DNA from: Streptomyces sp. NRRL S-350
GTDB taxonomy: Bacteria; Actinomycetota; Actinomycetes; Streptomycetales; Streptomycetaceae
Reading direction: 5' to 3'
Assembly (NCBI RefSeq): GCF_000719705.1
Contig: NZ_JOHO01000087.1
Coordinates: 1-18,903 of the forward strand
Length of the DNA stretch: 18,903 nt
Program-made: the position numbers and the translations under genes
Notes under the pieces: model-generated
Seen by the model: only the letters and a program-made list of their open reading frames with translations
What the model was told of the DNA's origin: nothing
Database searches by the model: none
Shown: positions 7,123 through 14,365 of the stretch, piece by piece
Layout: each line of letters opens with the position of its first letter
Numbering within the stretch: position 1 is the first letter of the stretch

Positions 7123-8568
7123 TCACCGCGGGCAGGCCGGTGCGGCCGGGTTCGGCGCGGGAGTGGCGGGGGCGCCGGTGAGGGCGGCCGGGTCGAGGCT
7201 GGGGCCGGTGGGCAGCAGGGTGAGCAGGGCCGCGGGCAGGCCGGCCGGGGCGGCCCCGCCGTAGCCGAGCTGTTTGGCGACGGCGGGTGAGGCGAGCGGG
7301 TACTTCACGCCGGTGTCGGTGACGAGGTAGAGGGTGGTGCCGGTGCCGGCGGTGGACAGGGCGCGCACGAGGGCGCCGCCGCCGGGGCGCACCGTGACGG
7401 TGTCGGCGCCGGCGCAGGGCGCCTCGACGCCGGGTTGGGCGGTGGGGGCGGGGCCCTGGACGGCGGTGTCGTCGAGGAGGGTGACGGAGGTGGTCGGGGC
7501 GGGGTCGCCGGGGCTCAGTTCGGCGCACACGTCGCGGCCCTGGGGGGCGGTCAGGAGTTCGGGCGGGGCGGTGGGCAGGCCGGTGGCGGCGGGTGCGGGG
7601 GGTGCGCTGTGGGCGGCGAGGTCGGCGGCGTTCACGGCGGCGGGGGTGGCGGCGTCGCCCTGGTAGGCGCTCTGCTGGGTGCGGGGGTCGTAGCGCAGCA
7701 GTTCGAAGGCCAGGGGGGTGAGGGGGGTGAGGCCGGCGCGGGTGAGCAGGTAGGGCTCGCCGGCGGGGCCGGTGAAGAGTTGTCCGATGCGGGTGGGGCG
7801 GGTGGCGAGGTCGGGGCCGGGGGTGCCGCGTTGGTCGATGTCGGGGGCGGCGAGGTCGGGGCCGGCGGGCAGGGCGTTGAGGAAGGCCTGGGTGACGGGC
7901 TGGGCGGTGGCGGCGGCCTGGCCGAGGGCCTGGCGGGCGCCGTTCTGGGTGTCCAGGCGCAGGCGGCGGCCGTGCCAGAGGAGGTGGGTGGTGCCGTCGG
8001 GGGCGGTGACGAGGAGGCCTTGGCGGTCGGTGAGGGCGGTGCCGTGGGCGGCGGGGTCGACGGCGAGGGCGAGTTGGGGTTGGCGGGTGCCGGAGGGGCC
8101 GGGGCGCAGGGTGGCGCAGGCGAGCCAGGGGGCGGTGGTGAGGCGTTCGGGTGCGGGCAGGCCGTCGGGGGCGCCGAGGATGCCGAGGGGGGCGCCGCGG
8201 GGGGTGTCGGCGAGGGAGCGCAGGCTGACCTGGTCGACGGTGAGCTGGTCGCCGGTGAGGAGGCGGGCGGTGGTCTCGTTGAGGAGGGGGTGGAGGGTGC
8301 CGTCGAGGTAGAGGTAGCGGGCGCCGCTGTCCTTGACGAGGACGAGGGTGCCGGGTTTCTTCCAGCCGGTGGCGCCGCCGGGGACGAGGACGCCGTAGAC
8401 GGCGGCGATCAGGCAGGCGAGGGCGGCGATGAGGATGCCGGTGACGGTGCCGCGGGAGGTGCGCCCGGTGGGGGTGTCGGGGGCGTCGGGTTCGCCGCGG
8501 AGCATGCCGGTGGCGAGGCGGCCCATCACGAACAGGTGGGCCTGCACCTGGTCGCGTTTCGACTGCAT
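7123..8568 (-). CDS. eccB: Type VII secretion core component EccB
   Basis: The 481-residue protein begins MQSKRDQVQAHLFVMGRLAT, the standard short cytoplasmic N-terminus of EccB, followed by one transmembrane helix at about 43-63. The rest is the extracytoplasmic domain, with repeated beta segments such as LVLVKDSGARYLYL and TLYLVTDTGVKYPLA typical of EccB. Cys 348 and Cys 385 are placed to form the disulfide usual in the family; Cys 151 and Cys 479 are extra. Length matches the family (about 450-520). GAGGAG upstream of ATG 8568 supports the start. EccB is part of the inner-membrane ESX complex with EccC, EccD and EccE. It lies 145 nt downstream of eccD, consistent with one operon. Confidence 0.95.
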   Translation of the reverse strand: MQSKRDQVQAHLFVMGRLATGMLRGEPDAPDTPTGRTSRGTVTGILIAALACLIAAVYGVLVPGGATGWKKPGTLVLVKDSGARYLYLDGTLHPLLNETTARLLTGDQLTVDQVSLRSLADTPRGAPLGILGAPDGLPAPERLTTAPWLACATLRPGPSGTRQPQLALAVDPAAHGTALTDRQGLLVTAPDGTTHLLWHGRRLRLDTQNGARQALGQAAATAQPVTQAFLNALPAGPDLAAPDIDQRGTPGPDLATRPTRIGQLFTGPAGEPYLLTRAGLTPLTPLAFELLRYDPRTQQSAYQGDAATPAAVNAADLAAHSAPPAPAATGLPTAPPELLTAPQGRDVCAELSPGDPAPTTSVTLLDDTAVQGPAPTAQPGVEAPCAGADTVTVRPGGGALVRALSTAGTGTTLYLVTDTGVKYPLASPAVAKQLGYGGAAPAGLPAALLTLLPTGPSLDPAALTGAPATPAPNPAAPACPR

Positions 8569-8713
8569 GGCGTGGTTCTCCTCGGTGGCGGGGCGTCGGG
8601 CGCGCTCGCGCGCGGGGCGGGGCGTCGGGGTTCCTCTGCGGGCGCGGGTGCGCGGGTGCGGTGGTGCGCGGGTGTCGGCGCGCGGGGGCGCGGTGGCGGT
8701 GCGGGGGCGGCCG
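8569..8713 (-). other. eccD-eccB intergenic region
   Basis: This 145-nt stretch contains the GAGGAG site of eccB at its left end, a short self-complementary GCGCGC-TC-GCGCGC and the direct repeat GGGGCGTCGGG. No open frame with a ribosome binding site is evident, and no convincing promoter. Confidence 0.4.
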
Positions 8714-10105
8714 TCAGCCGGCGATGGCGCGCAGCGCGTGGTAGGCGCCGGCGGCGGCGAGGGCGAGCGGGAGCACGGTGACGGCCGCGAGGGTGTGCAG
8801 CAGGTCGGCGGCGCGGCCCCAGTAGGGCAGGAGGCGCCGGCCGGGGATCGTCCAGGAGGCGGTGGCCAGGACGGCGGCGGTGGCGAGCAGGGCGGCGAGC
8901 AGGCCCAGGCGTGCGGCCGGGGTCTGGCCGAGGGCGAGGTGGGCGGTGAGCAGGGCGGGGCCCAGGGCGCCGGGGACGAGGACGGCCAGGCGCTGGGGGA
9001 TGCTGCCGATGCCGCGGGCGTGCAGCAGCAGCAGCAGGGACAGGGCGCAGGTCAGGGCGGTGGGGGCCCAGCCGTCCTGGGCGGCCAGGGTGGCCAGGCA
9101 CAGGGCGAGGACGGGGGCGAGGGCGAGGTGGAAGGCCGTCAGGAAGCCGTCGGCGACGATGCTGCGGGAGCGGACGGCGGCGGCGGGGACGGCTTCGATG
9201 CCTTCCTGGAGTTCGTCGGCGTTGCGGGGCAGGGCGGGCAGGCGCAGTCCGGACAGGCGGAAGCACAGGCCGGGCAGGAAGGCGGCGGTGGCGACGGGGG
9301 CGACGGCGAGGGCGGCGGCGGTGGCGGGTGTGCCCAGTCCGGCGAGCAGGAGGGCGCCGGCGGCGGTGACGTGCAGGGCGAGCAGGACCAGGCCGAGGAA
9401 GAGGGGCGCGGAGCAGCCGACGGCGGCCATGGCGAGGACGGCGGCTCCGGCGCCGGCGCAGCCGCCGGCGAGCAGGCGTGCTCCGGTGGCGGAGGGTCCG
9501 GTGCCGGTGGTGAGCAGGGCGGCGGCCAGGGCGAGGTAGGGCACGGCGGTGGCGCCGAGGGCGGTGCCGGCGCCGGCGTCGCCGACGGCGCGGGAGGCGC
9601 TGAGGGCGCCGAGCAGCAGGAGCAGGGCGGTGACGGCGGCGGCTGCGGCGCGGGCGGGGGCGGGTCCGGGCAGGAGCAGGAGGGCGGCGCCGCCGGCCAG
9701 GGCGGTGACGGCCAGGGTGAGGGCGCTGTGGTGGGTGAGGGCGGGGCGCCAGGTGTCGGGGCGTTCGCGCATACCGGTGGCGAGGCCGTCGGCGAGGTCG
9801 TCGTAGTGGACCTCGGGGAGGGCTTCGCGGCGTGGGCGCAGGTGGAGTTCGTCGCCGTCGTGCAGGTCGAGGGCGTCGGCGCCGAGTTCCTCGTCCAGGG
9901 GCGGGTGGCCGAGGCGTTGGAGGATCCAGCCGTCGTGTTCGACGCCCTGTTCGTCGAGGTCGGTGCCGGCGTGGGCGAGGACGGCCGGCAGCAGGTCGGC
10001 CAGGGGGATGTCGGCGGGCACGGCGAGTTCGAACACCGCCTCGGGTGTGCGGAACCTCAGTCGGCACAGTCCGGCGACGGCGGCCCCGTTGGCACTCCCG
10101 TTCAC
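8714..10105 (-). CDS. eccD: Type VII secretion integral membrane protein EccD
   Basis: The protein has 463 residues from GTG 10105, chosen because AGGAG lies 6 nt upstream and because it gives the family length; the open frame itself continues far upstream, antisense to eccC, without biological meaning. Residues about 11-92 form the ubiquitin-like domain of EccD (CRLRFRTPEAVFELAVPADI through DGDELHLRP). A linker with HYDDLADGLATGM (100-112) leads into about 11 hydrophobic helices from about 127 to the end, rich in Ala and Leu. EccD dimers form the vestibule of the ESX inner-membrane pore. It is first in the minus-strand series and diverges from eccC, with which it acts. Confidence 0.93.
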   Translation of the reverse strand: MNGSANGAAVAGLCRLRFRTPEAVFELAVPADIPLADLLPAVLAHAGTDLDEQGVEHDGWILQRLGHPPLDEELGADALDLHDGDELHLRPRREALPEVHYDDLADGLATGMRERPDTWRPALTHHSALTLAVTALAGGAALLLLPGPAPARAAAAAVTALLLLLGALSASRAVGDAGAGTALGATAVPYLALAAALLTTGTGPSATGARLLAGGCAGAGAAVLAMAAVGCSAPLFLGLVLLALHVTAAGALLLAGLGTPATAAALAVAPVATAAFLPGLCFRLSGLRLPALPRNADELQEGIEAVPAAAVRSRSIVADGFLTAFHLALAPVLALCLATLAAQDGWAPTALTCALSLLLLLHARGIGSIPQRLAVLVPGALGPALLTAHLALGQTPAARLGLLAALLATAAVLATASWTIPGRRLLPYWGRAADLLHTLAAVTVLPLALAAAGAYHALRAIAG

Positions 10106-10188
10106 GCTTCTCCTCACGTTCGTACGACCCGGTGGGCCGTCCCGCGTGTGTGGGTGCCCCGCTTTCAGGCACGGGCGGCGGGGGGTGG

Positions 10189-10233
10189 CGGGTTCACCGC
10201 GGTGCGGGCGGGTCCGGGCCGGTGGTGAACCCG
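10189..10233. promoter_or_regulatory. 10-bp inverted repeat between eccD and eccC (possible operator)
   Basis: CGGGTTCACC (10189-10198) and GGTGAACCCG (10224-10233) are perfect inverted copies with centres 35 bp apart, close to whole helical turns. That fits a regulator binding two half sites in a divergent promoter region. Arms this far apart are less likely to act as an RNA hairpin. No regulator gene is in the window. Confidence 0.4.
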
Positions 10234-10236
10234 GGG

Positions 10237-10299
10237 CGGGGCGCCGTCCGTGGTCCTGGGCGGACGGCGCCCCGGACGGCGGGGCCTGTGCTGCCGTCC
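10237..10299 (+). promoter_or_regulatory. Four-arm hairpin leader upstream of eccC
   Basis: A perfect 14-bp hairpin pairs 10237-10250 with 10261-10274 around a 10-nt loop. The arm core GCCGTCC occurs at 10243-10249 and 10293-10299, and its complement GGACGGC at 10262-10268 and 10274-10280. Arm 1 can therefore pair with arm 2 or 3, and arm 4 with arm 3 or 2. The set ends 10 nt before the AGGAG of eccC. This is laid out like a structural switch or attenuator if transcription starts upstream of it; that is inference. Confidence 0.5.
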
Positions 10300-10321
10300 T
10301 TCCGGCGCGAGGAGCCCTTCG

Positions 10322-13300
10322 TTGAGTGTGGTGCTGGTCGACCGTCCGCCGCGCCGTCCCGGCCCGGCGATGCCCGACGGCGAGATCCAGTTGCAGGAGC
10401 CGCCTGTGCTGCCGGAGTCGCAGAGCGGCATGTCGAGCGTGATCTCGATGGCGCCGATGGCGTTGAGTTCGCTGTCGATGGTGTTCGTGTTCCTGCGCCC
10501 GGGTGAGGGCGGCGGGGTCCTGGGCTACGTGGCGATGGGCATGATGGGCCTGTCGGCGGTGGGCATGCTGGTGACGCAGCTGATCCGCGGCTCCAGTGAC
10601 CGCAAGCGGGAGTTGCGGGCGGAGCGGCGCGACTACCTGCGCTACCTGTCGCAGATCCGCCGTCAGGTGCGCGGGCACATCGTGCGTCAGCAGGAGGCGC
10701 TGGCCTGGCGTCATCCGGCGCCGGGGGCGGTGGCGTCGCTGGTGCGCACCTCGCGGCTGTGGGAGCGGCGCAGTGCGCATCCGGACTTCGGCGACGTGCG
10801 GATCGGGGTGGGGCACCAGCGGCTGGCGGTGCGGCTGGCGCCGTTGTCGACCAAGCCGGTGGAGGACCTGGAGCCGTTGTGCGCGCACGCGCTGCGCCGG
10901 TTCATCCACGCCTACGGCACGGTGGCGGACCAGCCGATCGCGGTGTACGTGCGCGGGTACGCCCAGGTGCTGCTGCGCGGTGACGACCGGGAGGCGGCGC
11001 GGGCGCTGGTGCGGGCGATGCTGGCGCAGCTGGCGCTGTTCCACGCCCCGGACGAGCTGCGGATCGCGGTGGTGGCGGACGCGGAGCACCGGCAGCGGTG
11101 GGAGTGGGCGAAGTGGCTGCCGCACGCGCTGCACCCGGTGGACAGTGACGCGCTGGGGCCGGTGCGGCTGGTGGCGGGGTCGCTGGTGGAGTTGGAGCAG
11201 GTGCTGGGGGCGGAGTTCGCGGGGCGCGGGCCGTGGGAGCCGGAGGCGCAGCCGGGCCGGGACGAGCCGTTCACGGTGATCGTGCTGGACGGGGTGGCGG
11301 CGGCGCCGGGCGGCCGGGCGGCGTTGGCGGGTTGGCGCAACGCGGTGCTGCTGGACCTGGGTGAGGCGTTGGAGTGGAAGCCGTTGCGGCACCGGTTGCG
11401 GCTGCGGATCGAGGAGGGGCGGCTGGCGATGGTGGGGGCCGACCGCAACCACCAGGACGAGGTGACCGATCTGGGCCGGCCGGACGCGCTGTCGCTGCCG
11501 GCCGCGCGTCGCCTGGCCGCGCTGATGGCGCCGTACCGGATCGGGGACCAGGTGGAGGCCGGGGAGCCGTTGGCGGGCGACTTCGACCTGGCGTCGCTGC
11601 TGGGCATCCGGGATCTGCACCGGCACGACGTGGCGGACAGCTGGGCGCGGCGCGGGATCGCCGACCGGCTGCGGGTGCCGCTGGGCATCGCCGGTGACGG
11701 CACGCCGGTGGAGCTGGACATCAAGGAGTCGGCGCAGGGCGGCATGGGCCCGCACGGGATGCTGATCGGCGCGACCGGGTCGGGCAAGTCGGAGCTGCTG
11801 CGCACGCTGGTGCTGGCGTTGGCGATGACGCACTCCTCCGAGGTGCTGAACTTCGTCCTGGTGGACTTCAAGGGCGGTGCGACGTTCCTGGGCCTGGACC
11901 GGCTGCCGCACACCTCGGCGGTGATCACCAACCTGGCCGACGAGGCCGCGCTGGTGGACCGGATGCGCGACGCGCTGCACGGTGAGCTGGTGCGCCGCCA
12001 GGAGCTGCTGCGCTCGGCGGGCAACTACAGCTCGCTGCTGGACTACGAGACGGCCCGGGCGGGCGGCACGCCGCTGGAGCCGCTGCCGACGCTGTTCGTG
12101 GTGGTCGACGAGTTCAGCGAACTGCTGGCCGCGCACCGCGACTTCATGGACCTGTTCATCATGATCGGCCGGCTGGGCCGGTCGCTGGGTGTGCACCTGC
12201 TGCTGGCCTCGCAGCGCCTGGACGAGGGCCGGATGCACGCCCTGGAGTCGCACCTGTCGTACCGGATCGGCCTGCGGACGTTCTCGGCGATGGAGAGCCG
12301 GGGCGTGCTGGGGGTGCCCGACGCGTACCAGCTGCCCTCGCAGCCCGGCAACGGGTTCCTGCGCAGCGACATCGCCACGCTGACGAGGTTCAAGGCCGCG
12401 TACGTCTCCGGCCCCTACCGGGCGCCGCGGCCCGCCGCCGCGCGCCAGCAGGCCGCGGCCGGGCAGGTCGCCCCGTACGGGACGGGGTACGTGGCGCCGC
12501 GTCAGGTCGTCGCGGTGCCCGAGGAGCCGGAGGCGGAGGCCGCCGAGGAGAGCCGCAGCCTGCTCGCGCTGGCCGCCGACAGGCTCGTCGACGCGGGGCC
12601 GCCCGCCCACCAGGTGTGGCTGCCGCCGCTGGGCGTGCCGCCGACGCTGGACCAGTTGCTGCCGCCGCTGGCGGCGCACCCCGCGTACGGGCTGACCACC
12701 GAGACCGACGCGGGCCGGGGCACCCTGCAGGTGCCGGTCGGGGTGATCGACCGACCGTTCCACCAGGTGCGCGACCTGCTCACCGCCGACCTGTCCGGCG
12801 CGGGCGGCCACGTCGGCATCGCGGGCGGGCCGCAGAGCGGCAAGTCGACGCTGCTGCGCACCCTGGTGACCGCTCTGGCGCTCACCCACACCCCGCGCGA
12901 AGTGCAGTTCTACTGCCTGGACTTCGGCGGCGGCACGCTGTCCTCGCTGCGCGGCCTGCCGCACGTGGGCGCGGTCACCGGGCGGCACGACCCGGAGCGG
13001 GTGGTGCGCACGGTCGCGGAGGTCAACGCGATCCTGGCCCGGCGCGAGCTGCGCTTCGCCGAGCTGGGCATCGACTCGGTGGCGGCGTTCCGGCGGGCGC
13101 TGGCGGCGGGCGAGCTGCCCGATGAGCCGCACGGGGACGTGTTCCTGGTGGTCGACGGCTGGAACACCGTGCGCCAGGAGTTCGCGGACCTCGCGCCCGC
13201 GCTGACGCTGATCGCCCAGCGCGGCCTCAACTACGGCATCCACCTGGTCGTGGGCACCACCCGCTGGGGCGAGGTCACCGGTGCGCTGCGCGACCTGCTG

Positions 13301-14365
13301 GGCACCCGCTTCGAGCTGCGGCTGGGCGACCCGGTCGACTCCGCGATCGGCATGCGGATCGCGGCGACCGTGCCGAAGGTCCCCGGCCGCGGCCTGACCG
13401 GCGAGCAGCTGCACTTCCTGACCGCGCTGCCCCGCCTGGACGGCAACGGCAGCACCGAGGACCTCGGCGAGGGCGTCGCCGACCTGGTCGACGCCGTCGC
13501 CGAGCACTGGACGGGCCCGCGCGCCCCCGAGGTCCGGATGCTGCCGCTGCACCTGCCCGCCGCCACGCTGCCCGCCCCCGAAGGGCGGCTGCGCGTCCCG
13601 CTGGGGCTCCAGGACGTCTCGATGGCCCCGCTGTGGCACGACTTCGAGGACTCCGCGCACCTGGTGGTGGTCGGCGACAGTGAGTCGGGCAAGACCAACC
13701 TGCTCAAGCTCGTCGCCGCGGGCATCACCGGCGCCTACCGGCCCGACCAGGCCCGCATCATGCTGGTCGACTACCGCCGGGTGCTGCAGGGCGCGGTGCC
13801 CGAGGAGTACCGGCTGGGGCACGCGGTCGCCGTGGACGTGCTGCGCCAGATCGTCGACGGCGCGGCACGGGCGATGGCCAACCGGCTGCCCGGCGCGGAC
13901 ATCGCGCCGGAGCGGCTGCGGCTGCGGGACTGGTGGGAGGGCCCCGAACTGTTCATCCTGGTCGACGACTACGAGCTGGTCGCCGGCTCCGGCGGCGGGA
14001 TGGCCGCCCACCCGTTCGCGCCGCTGCTGGACTACCTGGCGCAGGGCGCCGAACTGGGCCTGCACCTGATCGTGGCCCGCAGCGCCAACGGCATCGGGCG
14101 GGCCTCCTCGGACCAGCTGCTGCGCAAGCTGGAGGAGGTCAACACCCCGGCGCTGCTGCTGTCCTGCCCGCCCAGCGAGGGCTTCCTGTTCGGCAACACC
14201 AAGCCCCGCACCCTCCCGCCCGGGCGGGCCCTGCACATCACCCGGCGCCGCACGGTGCAGGTGCAGACCGCGCTCGTCGACGACGGCGACGGTGGCGGCA
14301 CCGGCGGCAGTGGCGGCACCGGCGGCAGCGGCGGCGGCAGCGGCGAGGGGAGGACGGGGCGATGA
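10322..14365 (+). CDS. eccC: Type VII secretion motor ATPase EccC (fused, three FtsK/SpoIIIE domains)
   Basis: The protein has 1347 residues from TTG 10322, with AGGAG 7 nt upstream; MSVVLVDRPPRRPGP matches the usual Streptomyces EccC N-terminus. Two membrane helices lie at about 42-58 and 66-88. Three ATPase domains follow. D1 has GATGSGKS at 483-490 and Walker B ending Asp596-Glu597. D2 has GGPQSGKS at 835-842 with Asp945-Gly946, so the catalytic Glu is missing. D3 has GDSESGKT at 1118-1125 with Asp1215-Asp1216. Degenerate D2 and D3 that bind nucleotide and substrate while D1 hydrolyses are known in EccC. The last 25 residues are a Gly/Ser/Thr-rich tail. It is a single chain, unlike the split EccCa/EccCb of mycobacterial ESX-1. 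Third-position base use changes near 12400. The next gene overlaps it by 4 nt. Confidence 0.96.
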   Translation: MSVVLVDRPPRRPGPAMPDGEIQLQEPPVLPESQSGMSSVISMAPMALSSLSMVFVFLRPGEGGGVLGYVAMGMMGLSAVGMLVTQLIRGSSDRKRELRAERRDYLRYLSQIRRQVRGHIVRQQEALAWRHPAPGAVASLVRTSRLWERRSAHPDFGDVRIGVGHQRLAVRLAPLSTKPVEDLEPLCAHALRRFIHAYGTVADQPIAVYVRGYAQVLLRGDDREAARALVRAMLAQLALFHAPDELRIAVVADAEHRQRWEWAKWLPHALHPVDSDALGPVRLVAGSLVELEQVLGAEFAGRGPWEPEAQPGRDEPFTVIVLDGVAAAPGGRAALAGWRNAVLLDLGEALEWKPLRHRLRLRIEEGRLAMVGADRNHQDEVTDLGRPDALSLPAARRLAALMAPYRIGDQVEAGEPLAGDFDLASLLGIRDLHRHDVADSWARRGIADRLRVPLGIAGDGTPVELDIKESAQGGMGPHGMLIGATGSGKSELLRTLVLALAMTHSSEVLNFVLVDFKGGATFLGLDRLPHTSAVITNLADEAALVDRMRDALHGELVRRQELLRSAGNYSSLLDYETARAGGTPLEPLPTLFVVVDEFSELLAAHRDFMDLFIMIGRLGRSLGVHLLLASQRLDEGRMHALESHLSYRIGLRTFSAMESRGVLGVPDAYQLPSQPGNGFLRSDIATLTRFKAAYVSGPYRAPRPAAARQQAAAGQVAPYGTGYVAPRQVVAVPEEPEAEAAEESRSLLALAADRLVDAGPPAHQVWLPPLGVPPTLDQLLPPLAAHPAYGLTTETDAGRGTLQVPVGVIDRPFHQVRDLLTADLSGAGGHVGIAGGPQSGKSTLLRTLVTALALTHTPREVQFYCLDFGGGTLSSLRGLPHVGAVTGRHDPERVVRTVAEVNAILARRELRFAELGIDSVAAFRRALAAGELPDEPHGDVFLVVDGWNTVRQEFADLAPALTLIAQRGLNYGIHLVVGTTRWGEVTGALRDLLGTRFELRLGDPVDSAIGMRIAATVPKVPGRGLTGEQLHFLTALPRLDGNGSTEDLGEGVADLVDAVAEHWTGPRAPEVRMLPLHLPAATLPAPEGRLRVPLGLQDVSMAPLWHDFEDSAHLVVVGDSESGKTNLLKLVAAGITGAYRPDQARIMLVDYRRVLQGAVPEEYRLGHAVAVDVLRQIVDGAARAMANRLPGADIAPERLRLRDWWEGPELFILVDDYELVAGSGGGMAAHPFAPLLDYLAQGAELGLHLIVARSANGIGRASSDQLLRKLEEVNTPALLLSCPPSEGFLFGNTKPRTLPPGRALHITRRRTVQVQTALVDDGDGGGTGGSGGTGGSGGGSGEGRTGR

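Larger units (their letters stand above)
10106..10321. promoter_or_regulatory. Divergent eccD/eccC control region
   Basis: This 216-nt gap must hold promoters for both directions. I cannot assign clear -10/-35 boxes in either one. It contains an inverted repeat (10189-10233), a 14-bp hairpin and further arms (10237-10299), and ribosome binding sites at both ends: AGGAG for eccD near 10111-10115 and AGGAG for eccC at 10310-10314. Confidence 0.6.

Noticed and set aside
7435..8781. 448-codon Gly-rich plus-strand frame that looks like a PE-PGRS protein
   Set aside because: It is the complement of eccB; the Gly content comes from GGN complements of Pro, Ala and Thr codons in the true frame.
8526..10172. 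548-codon Arg/Pro-rich minus-strand frame overlapping eccD
   Set aside because: It is a frame-shifted reading of eccD with no plausible fold; eccD has the ubiquitin-like domain and membrane helices in the other frame.
10250..10321. Upstream GTG start for eccC at 10250
   Set aside because: It lies inside the 14-bp hairpin, lacks a ribosome binding site, and would add residues not found in EccC; TTG 10322 has AGGAG at 7 nt and the family N-terminus.
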